From Gammaproteobacteria bacterium (GTDB taxonomy: Bacteria > Pseudomonadota > Gammaproteobacteria > Pseudomonadales > JAUIET01), in the NCBI GenBank assembly GCA_030431775.1, contig JAUIHW010000005.1, forward strand, positions 121,952-185,951: 64,000 nt of DNA. Reading direction: 5' to 3'. Positions within the stretch are counted from its first letter, which is position 1, and each line of letters opens with the position of its first letter. The translations under genes and the position numbers were made by a program. Positions 48,326 through 58,869 of this stretch are shown here, in pieces. The notes under the pieces are model-generated. The model was given only the letters and a program-made list of their open reading frames with translations. It was not told the DNA's origin and ran no database searches.

Positions 48326-50563
48326 TTAGAAATTAAAGCGGCCGGTGATACCCACTTCAATCGGTCGATTTACGTAGGTTTCCACTGCAGCTCCCATCCC
48401 AGGGAAGAAATCCACCGGGCTGGTGAATATCACTTCAGACACCCGTTCATCTGTACAGTTACGACACCACAGCGCCACATTCCACTTGTTATCGGCGGCG
48501 CGGATGCCCAGCCGGGTATTCAAAATTTCATGCGAACCTTGTCTGGTGTTATCCAGAGAGCCGGAATTAGCAAAATAGCTGGACTTGGACAAGGCACTGC
48601 CACTCCAGAAAAAGGCCAACCCACCAGTGATAGGACGGTCATAGTTCCAGCCAAGGGAAACTGCCGTGGACGGCGCCCAGGGCAGATCACGGCCACCAAT
48701 GTCTCCGTTACCCAGGTCTGTGCCATCATCAAACTCGGTTTCCAGCATTGTTGCGGCCAGGCTTAAACTCAGGTGGTCGCTTACCGCCAGATCACCTTCG
48801 AATTCAATGCCTCGCACGTCTGCGCCTTCACCATTACGCACAACGAACAACGGAGGCAGAAAAATCTGGTTCTGCACATCGTCGTACTGATTAATAAAGG
48901 CCGCGACATTCATGCGCAAGCGATCATTCATCGACACGACTTTCAGGCCCAGTTCAAAACTGTCAACGATTTCTGCATCAAACAGCGCATCAGGAGGGCT
49001 TCCTGGCAGCCCGGAGGCCTCACGCGCAAGGTTGATACCACCCGCCTTGTAACCGCGGCTATAGGTTAGATACCCGGTGGTTTCATCGGACACATCGTAT
49101 TGAAAACTCAGCGTGTAAGTTGGTTCATCTTCATCGATACTAACGTCGAACGTCGGGTTGACTGGAGCCAATACAATGGGGTTAGGCTGGTCGAATATAC
49201 CCTGGCCATCCTTTTCCTCTTCGTTCAACCGCACGCCTGCGGTTAGGGAGAAGCGCTCGCTGACGTTAAAAATCGCGTGCGCGAACAGGCTGTAGCTGGT
49301 GCCCTGCTGTGCCAGTGTGTCGACTACGCCAAGACCAGGCATCGGGTTAAACGGCGGCGGGAAGAACAGCCCAACCTGCGATTGCCAGATGAAACGGCGC
49401 ACCCGATCAATGTCTTCGTCGGAGTAGTATGCTCCCAGCGTCCATTCCAAGGCGTCGCTCGTGCCGGAGAGGCGTAATTCCTGCGTGATCGCCTCAATTT
49501 CCACATCACTGTCGATAACCAGCATGTCAGCGCCGGTGAAGTCGCCATCTACCAGAGTGGATAACTCGAAGTTCTGGTAGGAGGTGATTGAGGTCAAGGT
49601 GATATTGTCGCTTATCTGCCAATTGAACTCAGCGGCAAATAGCGAATCCTCTGCATCACTATTCATGTCTTCATTGATCGATGTCCGCAAACCGTCCAGG
49701 TCTGGCGGGGATATAACGGTTGCATTTTCAAATGACGCAAAGAACTGCAGCGGGCCGGTGAACGGGCCATCCGCCAGGCGCATGGAGGTGCAGCAGGCTT
49801 CGTCTATCTGGCCGTACTCCGCGGTAAGGCGCAGATCAAAGCGGTCACTTGGGGTAAACAGAAACTGGGCGCGAAAATGAGAGCGATCCAGATTATGCTG
49901 ATCCTGAATCGGACCGACGTTTTCCAGCCAGCCATCACCATCGCCCCACATGCCGGTAACGCGCAATGCGGCAGTGTCCCTGGCCAACGGAATATTAACC
50001 ATCCCTTTGATACGGGTGCGATCGTACTTTTCGTAGCTGGCTTCGACAAAGCCTTCAAATTCTTCGGTGTTTGGCTTGTTGCTGACAATGTGCACAACGC
50101 CGGCAGTCGTGTTTTTGCCAAATAGAGTTCCCTGCGGGCCCTTCAGGATTTCGACACGATTTATGTCAACCAGATCGTTGACGGCGACGCCTGAGCGACT
50201 GCGGTAAACGCCATCCATAAAAGTGGCGACAGCAGGCTCAATACCCAACTGAAAGGGAGGCGAACCAAAACCCCGCAGGCGGAAAGATGCTCCCTGACCA
50301 GGCGAGCCGGTCGATGGGGTAAACAGCGATGGCGTCGTGCTCTGCAAGTCAATAATGTCGAACACGCCGCTGTTACGCAGTGATTCACCACTGAGCGCAG
50401 TCACCGAAAACGGAATGTCCTGTATGGATTGTTCCCGCTTCTGGGCGGTCACTATGATCTCTTCTAAGCTGGCCTGCGCTAGTACCTGGCCGGCTGTCGC
50501 CAACAGCGTGCTGGCCGCTATTGCATTGGTCAGCTTTTGTCGTTTCTTTTGCATGATTGCCAA
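48326..50563 (-). CDS. TonB-dependent receptor
   Basis: SLEEIIVTAQKREQSIQDIPFSVTALS, VEILKGPQGTLFGKNTTAGVVHIVS; ends GITGRFNF. Confidence 0.93.
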   Translation of the reverse strand: MAIMQKKRQKLTNAIAASTLLATAGQVLAQASLEEIIVTAQKREQSIQDIPFSVTALSGESLRNSGVFDIIDLQSTTPSLFTPSTGSPGQGASFRLRGFGSPPFQLGIEPAVATFMDGVYRSRSGVAVNDLVDINRVEILKGPQGTLFGKNTTAGVVHIVSNKPNTEEFEGFVEASYEKYDRTRIKGMVNIPLARDTAALRVTGMWGDGDGWLENVGPIQDQHNLDRSHFRAQFLFTPSDRFDLRLTAEYGQIDEACCTSMRLADGPFTGPLQFFASFENATVISPPDLDGLRTSINEDMNSDAEDSLFAAEFNWQISDNITLTSITSYQNFELSTLVDGDFTGADMLVIDSDVEIEAITQELRLSGTSDALEWTLGAYYSDEDIDRVRRFIWQSQVGLFFPPPFNPMPGLGVVDTLAQQGTSYSLFAHAIFNVSERFSLTAGVRLNEEEKDGQGIFDQPNPIVLAPVNPTFDVSIDEDEPTYTLSFQYDVSDETTGYLTYSRGYKAGGINLAREASGLPGSPPDALFDAEIVDSFELGLKVVSMNDRLRMNVAAFINQYDDVQNQIFLPPLFVVRNGEGADVRGIEFEGDLAVSDHLSLSLAATMLETEFDDGTDLGNGDIGGRDLPWAPSTAVSLGWNYDRPITGGLAFFWSGSALSKSSYFANSGSLDNTRQGSHEILNTRLGIRAADNKWNVALWCRNCTDERVSEVIFTSPVDFFPGMGAAVETYVNRPIEVGITGRFNF

Positions 50564-50683
50564 TTCCCCGTATTTACGCCCAGGCAGGGCTTTTTCAGAC
50601 GCTTAATCTATGCTCTTGTCGGCTCAAATACCTATTCAATCGCGATAGAGTTTTATGAGATTGCTGGCGGTTAAAAAAAGTCA

Positions 50684-51175
50684 CTAGCTGTTACTATTGC
50701 CCATATCCAGGATGATTTTCCACTCACCGTCCGCTTGTCGCTCCCAGACAAGCAAAAATTTGCCCTGCCCCACGCCAAAGGGCGAACTGCCGTCGGCTTT
50801 GCTCACAAAATGTGAGGTGTAGAGACCGGAGGTGTAGGCCCAGTCACCGTGATGGCGCACGTGGCTGACGGTCACGTCAAACTGGCGAATATCGAAATTG
50901 GTGTGCACAGCCCGCCCAAATTCGGCAATTGCCGCCTTTCCTTCGTCCATTGGACGACGATTATGCAGAGCAAGGGCATGCTCGGCGAAGGCTTCCAGCC
51001 AGGCGTCCAGATCTCCTTTTTTGAACGGTTCAACGTAACGCTCGGCCACCATGGCCGTAAAGAACGCTTGATCAAAAACCACCTGTTTACTTTGTGTAGC
51101 ACAGGCGTTAAGAAAAAAACCAAGACTGACAAACAGTAGCGTCCGCTGAAAAACTGTCATGGCTGCATGGCTCAT
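50684..51175 (-). CDS. NTF2-like (DUF4440/SnoaL-type) predicted lipoprotein
   Basis: FFLNACAT lipobox; ERYVEPFKKGDLDAWLEAFAEHALALHNRRPMDEGKAAIAEFGR. Confidence 0.75.
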   Translation of the reverse strand: MSHAAMTVFQRTLLFVSLGFFLNACATQSKQVVFDQAFFTAMVAERYVEPFKKGDLDAWLEAFAEHALALHNRRPMDEGKAAIAEFGRAVHTNFDIRQFDVTVSHVRHHGDWAYTSGLYTSHFVSKADGSSPFGVGQGKFLLVWERQADGEWKIILDMGNSNS

Positions 51176-51330
51176 TTATCTAGCAATGGCTGGGCAGCTT
51201 ACTCCGTAGACAGTACGCTCGGTTATGCAATAAGAAGAGATCGCTATGCGATTTGCACCTGCACAGCAAAAAGCATTGCCAGCGCTAGAGCGACTCCAGT
51301 AATGTTGGATTTATTCCCGGTAAACTGCGT

Positions 51331-52845
51331 ATGGAATGGACAATGCTTGACCCGAAGCGCACGCTGCAAAGCACAAAAGAGAGCATCAATCAGCAAAGAC
51401 GACGCTTTACCGGTGCCGCTGGCAGCCTGCTGTTGGCCGGGTGTCAGACTGCATCAGGGCCTGGTGCTCTACAGTCCAGTCTACATACTCCACCGCCCGC
51501 CAGAGTAGTACGCCAGAGCGATACGGATTACGAATTGTGGCGCACAGCCATGCCCTGGCAAACTTGGGTGGCAGCGCGCTACCCCAAACAGATCATACGG
51601 GTTGCCAACCGGGCCGACGTGGCGAACGCCATACAATACGCACGAGCCGCCAAACTCCAGGTTGCCATAAAAAGCGGCGGCCACCATGTTGCGGAAGCTT
51701 TCTTGCGTGATGGCGGGCTGCTTCTGGACCTTGGCGAATTGCAAAGCATAGAAATTGACCCGGATACGAAAACGGCCTGGGTGGAGCCATCCCTGTGGAG
51801 TTTTGGCATGATGAACGCCTTGCAGGAACAGCAACTCGCATTCCCGGTGGCGCATTGTGCGACAGTGCCGATGGGCGGTTATCTACTGGGCGGCGGTGTG
51901 GGCTGGAACAGTGATGAGTGGGGCGGCATGGCCTGCCACAACATTCTCGCGGTAGAAGTGGTTACGGCAAAAGGAGAACGCCTGATCTGCTCCCCAGAAC
52001 AACACAGCGACCTCTTTTGGGCGGCTCGTGGTGGAGGTATGGGTTTTAGCGCCGTCATTACCCGCTATTTGCTGCAGCTGTATGATTTACCGCGTGCCAT
52101 CCACGAGTCAGTCTATGTGTTCCCATTACGCGCATTGGATGACGCGGTGAATATGTTTAGCGCAGCAGCGGACCGACACGCGCCAAAAACCGAGCTGATG
52201 ATGCTTCTTGCGCACAACCCGATGGCGTCCCCAGACGCTCCACTAATCGATCAAAAGGTGGTTATGGCCCGTGCCATCGCCTTTGCCGATGATGAGCGGG
52301 AAGCTCGCGATTTATTGCACTACGTGCACCAACATCCAGCGCGCAACAAGGCCGTTCACAAGGCGGAATTTCAGGCCACCGGTTTCCGGCGCTTCGCCCT
52401 GGCCAGCGTGGATGTCAAAATGGGCCTGGGTTTTGGCCGCTATGGTGTTGATACCGTCTGGACGGATACGCCGCTCAAAACCTTGCAGGCGGCGGTGGAC
52501 AGTTTTGTTCAGGCGCCGTCGCCCACGTCGCACCTGGTTGTCTCGTTCAAAGCCAACCGCACACTGCACGCCGACGCCGCCTTCTCGAAAGTCGGCGATG
52601 TATTCGTTGGTGCCTATGCACGTTGGGATCACGCCGAAGACGATGTGGCTAATTTCGACTGGCTGACACAATGTGGCAACGTGCTCCGCGAACACAGCCA
52701 CGGCCAGTACATTAATGAGGTTGATGTGTTTCAGGACGCTGCTGCTGCACAACGCTGTTTTTCGCCACAAGCCTGGCAGCGCTTGCAGGCGATTCGCCAA
52801 CAACGTGACCCCGACGGCTTGTTTTATTCGTTTCCTGGAGCGTGA
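51331..52845 (+). CDS. FAD-binding oxidoreductase (berberine-bridge-enzyme/PCMH type), Tat-like signal and lipobox
   Basis: RRRFTGAAGSLLLAGC; IKSGGHHVAEAFLRDGGLLLDLGEL; HCATVPMGGYLLGGGVGWNSDEWG; C-terminal DPDGLFYSFPGA. Confidence 0.85.
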   Translation: MEWTMLDPKRTLQSTKESINQQRRRFTGAAGSLLLAGCQTASGPGALQSSLHTPPPARVVRQSDTDYELWRTAMPWQTWVAARYPKQIIRVANRADVANAIQYARAAKLQVAIKSGGHHVAEAFLRDGGLLLDLGELQSIEIDPDTKTAWVEPSLWSFGMMNALQEQQLAFPVAHCATVPMGGYLLGGGVGWNSDEWGGMACHNILAVEVVTAKGERLICSPEQHSDLFWAARGGGMGFSAVITRYLLQLYDLPRAIHESVYVFPLRALDDAVNMFSAAADRHAPKTELMMLLAHNPMASPDAPLIDQKVVMARAIAFADDEREARDLLHYVHQHPARNKAVHKAEFQATGFRRFALASVDVKMGLGFGRYGVDTVWTDTPLKTLQAAVDSFVQAPSPTSHLVVSFKANRTLHADAAFSKVGDVFVGAYARWDHAEDDVANFDWLTQCGNVLREHSHGQYINEVDVFQDAAAAQRCFSPQAWQRLQAIRQQRDPDGLFYSFPGA

Positions 52846-53255
52846 TCACCGCGAATCTGCGCCAGCAAACCGTGCAGGTCGTAATTAGCCCAGGTTTCGG
52901 CAATTTTCCCTTCCTGCAAGCGGTCAAAGAAAATACCACTGACCTCCACCGGGCGATTGCTGGCAGCAATGCCCATAAACTCGCTGCGGTGGGTCCCGGT
53001 CATGGTCCAGCGTGTGGCAACCAGGTCGCCTTCAGCGATTTGAGCGTCAATGTGCATAACATTGTCTGGGAATGCACTGCGGAACATTTTAACGGCGTTG
53101 ATAAAGGCTTGCTGTGGTGTTTCAGCCACTGCCTGCTGGGGATCGTGCTCCCGCAAATCCTCTGCAAACAACTCGCTGACCAAGTCAAGTTGCCCCTGAT
53201 TTAACACCGCATTGATAGCGCGCCGAATAACAGCTTTGTTTGCTTCTAATGCCAT
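52824..53255 (-). CDS. SnoaL-like/ester cyclase family protein
   Basis: NKAVIRRAINAVLNQGQLDLVSELFAEDLREHDP, TRWTMTGTHRSEFMGIAASNRPVEVSGI. Confidence 0.85.
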   Translation of the reverse strand: MALEANKAVIRRAINAVLNQGQLDLVSELFAEDLREHDPQQAVAETPQQAFINAVKMFRSAFPDNVMHIDAQIAEGDLVATRWTMTGTHRSEFMGIAASNRPVEVSGIFFDRLQEGKIAETWANYDLHGLLAQIRGDHAPGNE

Positions 53256-54761
53256 TTACAGCACGTACTCCACTGATTGTTTGCGCAGGTAGCTGCGCAA
53301 CCCATCGGTGCCGCCCTCCACACCGTAGCCGCTCTGCCCACAGGGCTCGGCCGAGTGGCCCATGCCGGCGCCTTCGGCGGCGTTTAAGGAGCCAATAATA
53401 CGAACCTTGCCAACCTGCAGGCCATCGGCCATGCGTTTGGCACGGCCAATGTCACGCGTCCAAACCGACGCGGCGAGGCCATAATCACTGTCGTTGGCCA
53501 GTTGCAGGGCGTGTCCTTCATCGGTAAACGGCATCACGCTGAGCACCGGACCAAAAATTTCCTGTCGCCCTATGCGCATACTGTTTGTAACATCGGCGAA
53601 CAGGGTGGCTCCCAGATAACAGCCGGCCCCGACACCTTGCGGATTTCGGCCATCCAGCAGTAGCCGCGCACCTTCTGCAACACCGGACTCGATGTATCCG
53701 GACACCATCGCTAATTGTTGCGCGCTGGCCAGAGGGCCAAACAACGTAGCGGTATCCAGAGGGTCACCGAGCGGTAGCTCTGTAGCCGCGCCAACCAGGG
53801 CATCCAGAAGACTGTCGTACATTTCCTGCTGTACCAGTAACCGGGTTCTGGCCACACACACCTGCCCCAGATTCCAGAATGCACCGCGTACGATCGCGCT
53901 GGCAATTTCTTCCAGGCCCAACTCGGCCATGTCGGCAAACAGTATCTCTGGCGATTTGCCACCGCATTCCAGGAGTACCGGCTTGATACTGGATGTTCCG
54001 ATAGCGCGTACTACCTGCTTGCCGGTCTGTGTTGATCCGGTAAACGTCAGCAAATCCACTCCAGCGTGCTCTACCAAGGCCTCACCCGTTGCAGCACCCC
54101 CTGGAATGACGTTAATCACGCCATCCGGCAACCCTGCTTCAGTCGCTATTCGAGCCAATTCCAGGGTAGAGCGAGGCGACAGCTCTGAGGGTTTAAGCAC
54201 CAATGTGTTCCCGGCGGCCAGCGCCGGGCCGGCCTTCAAACCGGCGTTAATGACCGGGAAATTCCACGGCGTTATCGCTCCTACCACTCCCCGAGGCCTG
54301 AGCATTTGCCACTCCATGGCGGTTTGACCTGTGGGAACGGCGTGCCCCGAATACACTTTATCCAGCGCCTCTGCATAGTAGCGAATGAACGCGGCCGCCA
54401 CATGCGCTTCACCCTGGGCATTGGCGATCGGTTTGCCCACATCAAGGCAATCACACAGCGCCAAAGTATCCGCATTGGCATCTATCGCATTGGCGAAAGT
54501 CAGTAAATGTCGCTTTCGCTCAGCAGGCCCCATAGCCTGCCACGCCGAGTCAAAGGCATTGCGGGCAGCCGCGACGGCCGTGCTGACATCAGTATCACTG
54601 CTGTCAAACACCTGATACGGTTCCCGGTCACCCGTCGGGCTACTCAGGCTACGCGCCGACCCGCCCTGACTGCTGCGGCTGGCACCATCAATAAAGGGCT
54701 GGCCGGCTACCTGTAACCCAGCGGCTCGGGAGTGCCAATCAGGTACTGAATCTTTAGTCAT
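53256..54761 (-). CDS. Aldehyde dehydrogenase family protein
   Basis: [63 protein letters not shown]. Confidence 0.93.
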   Translation of the reverse strand: MTKDSVPDWHSRAAGLQVAGQPFIDGASRSSQGGSARSLSSPTGDREPYQVFDSSDTDVSTAVAAARNAFDSAWQAMGPAERKRHLLTFANAIDANADTLALCDCLDVGKPIANAQGEAHVAAAFIRYYAEALDKVYSGHAVPTGQTAMEWQMLRPRGVVGAITPWNFPVINAGLKAGPALAAGNTLVLKPSELSPRSTLELARIATEAGLPDGVINVIPGGAATGEALVEHAGVDLLTFTGSTQTGKQVVRAIGTSSIKPVLLECGGKSPEILFADMAELGLEEIASAIVRGAFWNLGQVCVARTRLLVQQEMYDSLLDALVGAATELPLGDPLDTATLFGPLASAQQLAMVSGYIESGVAEGARLLLDGRNPQGVGAGCYLGATLFADVTNSMRIGRQEIFGPVLSVMPFTDEGHALQLANDSDYGLAASVWTRDIGRAKRMADGLQVGKVRIIGSLNAAEGAGMGHSAEPCGQSGYGVEGGTDGLRSYLRKQSVEYVL

Positions 54762-56373
54762 GAGCGGAATCCTCTTGTATCAGGTCCGATGCTTTTTCGC
54801 CGACCATAATGCAGGAGGCATTAATATTGCCGGCAGGGATACTTGGAAATACTGACGCATCGGCAACCCACAATCCCTCTACACCACGAACCTTAAGCCT
54901 CGGCGTAACAACCGCCGCATCGTCCACGCCCATCTTGCAAGTGCCGCAGGGGTGGTACATCAAAGCGGCGGTATTACGTACATACTCTTCAAGATCAGCT
55001 GCGGTGCTGATCTCGGCACCTGGAATACGTTCACCGGCATAAAAACGGGAGAAGGCCGGTGCGCTAAAAATCTTCCGGGCCAACTGGCAGGCCTCTACCA
55101 ATTGTGCCAAGTCATCCGGCTCACCAAGCAAAGAGTATTCGATCCTGGGTGGTGCGGCGTAGTCATTGGAACGCAAGCTGATCGAGCCCTCTGACTGAAT
55201 GCGGCACAGTCCAATACCCACGCCCACCGCTGGTCGAGTGTAGGGTTTAGGCCCCTGCCCGGTCAGGTCATAGGATAGCGGGGCAAAGATGATCTGCGCG
55301 TTCGGTGTTGCCAAGTCCTCTCGAGTGCGCGCCAGGGCATGCGCATGACCAATGCAGGTTGCCAGTGCGCCGCGCCCGCGCAACAGATAATCCAAGCCAT
55401 GCTGCAGCGAGTAAAATGGGTTGCGCAAGTCACTGGTTAGCGTGCGGGCATTTTTAACATGGAAGCTCATGCGCACCACCGGGTGTTCCAACAGATGCTT
55501 GCCCACACCGGGCAAATCAACCACCGTATCAATGCCATGTTCACTCAACTCGTCAGCGGCGCCAATACCCGACAACATCAACAATTTAGGCGACGCCAGA
55601 GCCCCGGCAGCAAGCACCACGCCCTTGGCAGCAGTTACAGTATGCTCGACGCCATCCTGCCAATAGCGCACGCCTTTGGCGCGACCGGCATCGATAAGAA
55701 TACTGCTAACCATCGCGCCGTGCTGCACAACAAGGTTTTTGCGCTGCTTAACCGGGTGCAAGTAGGCTCGTGCGGTACTGTAGCGCCAACCATTTTTCTG
55801 GGTGGCCTGACAGCGCCCTACACCTTCCTGGTTCTCACCATTGAGATCGGTATTGGCTGGAATACCAGCTTCCTGCGCCGCCGCAATAAAGGCTTCAGTC
55901 AAAGGGCTGTCAATGCGGACCGAGCTGACCGCCTGTGGACCCTGTTTGCCTCTAACACTTGCATCGCCGGTCTCGGAGTTTTCCAGGCGTTGGAAGTAAG
56001 GCAACACGTCTTTATATGCCCAGCCGGGGTTCCCAAGTTCAGCCCAATGATCATAGTCGGAAGAGTGACCGCGCACATACATCATGCCGTTGATGGCACT
56101 GCCCCCGCCAATGATCTTGCCTGCTGGCCAGATATCGACTCGATTATTTCGGCTCGGGTCTGGCTCACCCATGTACAACCAATTCATATCCTCGCGGGGA
56201 AAGGCCTGCATTTGCCCTGCTGGAACTCTCGTGTAAAGGTGCCGGTCGTTACGCCCGGCATCCAGTAACAGCACTCGCTGATCGCTGCGCGCAGACAGCC
56301 TGTTGGCCAAAACACAACCAGCAGACCCGCCACCAACAATGATAAAATCCCAGCTTGTTTCGGAAGTCGCCAC
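54754..56373 (-). CDS. GMC oxidoreductase (choline dehydrogenase-like)
   Basis: [74 protein letters not shown]. Confidence 0.94.
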   Translation of the reverse strand: MATSETSWDFIIVGGGSAGCVLANRLSARSDQRVLLLDAGRNDRHLYTRVPAGQMQAFPREDMNWLYMGEPDPSRNNRVDIWPAGKIIGGGSAINGMMYVRGHSSDYDHWAELGNPGWAYKDVLPYFQRLENSETGDASVRGKQGPQAVSSVRIDSPLTEAFIAAAQEAGIPANTDLNGENQEGVGRCQATQKNGWRYSTARAYLHPVKQRKNLVVQHGAMVSSILIDAGRAKGVRYWQDGVEHTVTAAKGVVLAAGALASPKLLMLSGIGAADELSEHGIDTVVDLPGVGKHLLEHPVVRMSFHVKNARTLTSDLRNPFYSLQHGLDYLLRGRGALATCIGHAHALARTREDLATPNAQIIFAPLSYDLTGQGPKPYTRPAVGVGIGLCRIQSEGSISLRSNDYAAPPRIEYSLLGEPDDLAQLVEACQLARKIFSAPAFSRFYAGERIPGAEISTAADLEEYVRNTAALMYHPCGTCKMGVDDAAVVTPRLKVRGVEGLWVADASVFPSIPAGNINASCIMVGEKASDLIQEDSAHD

Positions 56374-56514
56374 TGTGCCGTCCAGTCTACTTTTACGCCG
56401 TCATCATGACGAGTTTGCCGAAGTGCTCGCTTATGAGAACACTCCGTAAGTGTTTTGCGATTCCGATTTCCCTCAAGCTCTGCATTACCACTCACACGTC
56501 AACAAAGTGTGCTT

Positions 56515-57498
56515 TTAAGCCGACTGTCCTATGTCATCCAAAGATTGTTGCAGCGCAAGCTGATTCAGTTCGCGGCCAATGAGCACCAGGCAATGTGTAC
56601 CCTGCTCAATAGCCGCATCAGGCAATAGCACAGGCGGGTGCAATAAATGATGCACACCATGCACCGCGAGGCAGCCGGGCTGGTCCCAAGGCTTGACAAT
56701 TCCTTTAATACGCAGCAGCTGGTCCCCGGCTACCAGTTGCACGGATTGCAGCCAGCTATGCAAGTCGCTCCAGTAGTAATGGTCCGGCAGTTGCAGGCTC
56801 ACTGTCATCGCTGAGTGCTGATGAGCCGAGGCCTGTTCAATGGTTAAAGCCGGAAGCCATTTCGCCACCTGCCAATGACCGCTCTCACTATGCCGCACTC
56901 CGCGATTGAACAGCTGCGTGAGATCACATTCTCCGTGCTCAACCACTTGTTGACTCGCCGAAGGGTTCAGCCTGGACATAAGCTCCGCCAACTCAGTCTT
57001 ACTCAGCTGCGCAATATCCATCTTGCTGAACAGGAGATGGTCGGCACTCAACACCTGGTCTTCAGCTTCCGGATAGTCTTGCAGCTGCCTGGCAATGTGC
57101 AGCGCATCCACCACAGTAAGCACTCCGTCCAACTGAAAGCGCCTTGCCAGTGCGGGCTCGCTCATTACACTGGCAATAGTTGCGCTCGGCCTGGATAAGC
57201 CGCTGGTTTCCACAATCAGGCGATTGAATTGCGGAATCCTACCCAGGGTCTGCTGCCGGTCCAGGCGAGTAACCGCTTCCGTTAAATCAGTATTAAGCGT
57301 GCAGCAAATACAACCGGATTCCAGCAGAACAACCTGATCACTGGAAGCCTCGACCAGCCGGTGGTCTACGCCAACGTCACCGAATTCATTAATAACCAGC
57401 GCGGATTTGCTGTACGTAGGCGAGCGCACAATGGCATTGAGCAGCGTTGTTTTTCCGCTACCTAAAAATCCGGTGACTATGCTCAGTGGTACTCGCAT
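56515..57498 (-). CDS. CobW/COG0523-family G3E GTPase (metallochaperone-like)
   Basis: GFLGSGKTTLLNAIV Walker A, ESGCICCTLNTDL (CxCC) motif, ETSGLSRPS; ATG overlaps upstream stop (TGATG). Confidence 0.9.
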   Translation of the reverse strand: MRVPLSIVTGFLGSGKTTLLNAIVRSPTYSKSALVINEFGDVGVDHRLVEASSDQVVLLESGCICCTLNTDLTEAVTRLDRQQTLGRIPQFNRLIVETSGLSRPSATIASVMSEPALARRFQLDGVLTVVDALHIARQLQDYPEAEDQVLSADHLLFSKMDIAQLSKTELAELMSRLNPSASQQVVEHGECDLTQLFNRGVRHSESGHWQVAKWLPALTIEQASAHQHSAMTVSLQLPDHYYWSDLHSWLQSVQLVAGDQLLRIKGIVKPWDQPGCLAVHGVHHLLHPPVLLPDAAIEQGTHCLVLIGRELNQLALQQSLDDIGQSA

Positions 57499-58739
57499 CA
57501 AAAAGGGCTGTCGCCTTCAATATAAGGCACACCCGGCTCGCGCGTCTGACCCAGGCGGTCATAAACCGAGATGCCATTTTTGTACACGGCAACATGTTCG
57601 CCTCGCTCCGCAACACAGTGAATCGACTGGCTGGCATCCCCCCGCACCAGCAACAAATCAGCGACTGATCCGGATTTAATGCACCCCAGGGTCGGCCGGT
57701 CAATCAGTGTGGCCGCATTTTCCGTGGCGGCATTCAAAGCGGCCGTTATGGACATTCCCAAGTCCACCATCAACTGCAACTCATGCCCATTAGCACCGTG
57801 ATAGTTGCGCGGTGTGCCGGCATCAGTGCCCATGGCTACACGGCCTCCTGCGGCAACAAAATCCTGGAACGACCGGGCCTGCATGTCGCGAAAGTAGCGG
57901 GCCTTGTCCAGCATAAACTCAGGGATCCCCAGGTGGGCATTTTCCAACGTCGCGTTGATGGCACTCAGCGTAGGTACCAAATAAGTGCCCTGCTCAAGCA
58001 TTTGTGCGATCAAAGTTTCGGTTAACTGAAATCCATGCTCGATCGATTCCACCCCGGCGTCCAGCGCGATCTGGATGCCGGGTGCTCCCTGCGCGTGTGC
58101 TGCTACCTTGAGGCCCGCGTCATGGGCCGTACGGGTAATGGCCTGCACCTCCTCAACCGACATCATCGCTTTCAACGGGTCCACATTGGGCGTTGCCACT
58201 CCACCGGTGGCGATGAGCTTAATGACGTCGGCACCGGCATTGATGTTAGCCCGGGTCGCCTCTATCGCAGCAGTTGCATCATCAACCTCAAGACTCAGTT
58301 GATACATATGTCCACCAGTGACCGTGATGCTTTTCCCGCTGCATACAAGCTCTGGCCCGAACTCCAGTCCTGCACTAATTCGGTCACGCAATTTTAAATC
58401 CACGTACTCGACACTGCCCAGGTCTCGCAATGCAGTTATTCCACCGCGAAGTGAATCCTGGGCCATCAACAAAGCGTGCCCGGCAAGCTCATCCAGAGGT
58501 GTGGACAATATCGCCTTGGCAAACTCAGGGTTTGCTGTGCTGCCAATATGAACGTGGCAATCGATCAGGCCCGGTAATAAAGTCTGGCCAGTGGTATCAA
58601 TGACTGGGCCGTCAAAACTGGCGAATTCATCCAGCGGCGCAACAGCTATTATTGTTGCATCGTCAATCATTACGCCGGTACCCGGCCTCAGAAATTCTGA
58701 GCCATTGAAAACCTGCCCACCCTGGAAGAGCTTCTTCAT
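57498..58739 (-). CDS. Metal-dependent amidohydrolase family protein
   Basis: LLPGLIDCHVHIG, DVIKLIATGGVATP, AAHAQGAPGIQIALDAGVESIEHGF, MGTDAGTPRNYHGANGHELQLMVDLGMS. Confidence 0.93.
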   Translation of the reverse strand: MKKLFQGGQVFNGSEFLRPGTGVMIDDATIIAVAPLDEFASFDGPVIDTTGQTLLPGLIDCHVHIGSTANPEFAKAILSTPLDELAGHALLMAQDSLRGGITALRDLGSVEYVDLKLRDRISAGLEFGPELVCSGKSITVTGGHMYQLSLEVDDATAAIEATRANINAGADVIKLIATGGVATPNVDPLKAMMSVEEVQAITRTAHDAGLKVAAHAQGAPGIQIALDAGVESIEHGFQLTETLIAQMLEQGTYLVPTLSAINATLENAHLGIPEFMLDKARYFRDMQARSFQDFVAAGGRVAMGTDAGTPRNYHGANGHELQLMVDLGMSITAALNAATENAATLIDRPTLGCIKSGSVADLLLVRGDASQSIHCVAERGEHVAVYKNGISVYDRLGQTREPGVPYIEGDSPF

Positions 58740-58869
58740 ATTCCTCCCTCGTCTGCCAGAAAAGCAGCATACCGCAGTTTGGGCGCGCCTAGCCTATGCG
58801 ATCCCAATACAGATTTAGCCACTACAACAGGCCATATCCGGATCGCTTGACCGTGGTAGACTCCCCATT

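Noticed and set aside
55459-56268. 269-aa plus-strand ORF
   Set aside because: Antisense to the GMC oxidoreductase, which has unambiguous family motifs.
56515-57498. True cobalamin biosynthesis CobW
   Set aside because: No other cobalamin genes nearby; coupling to an amidohydrolase fits a COG0523 metallochaperone better.
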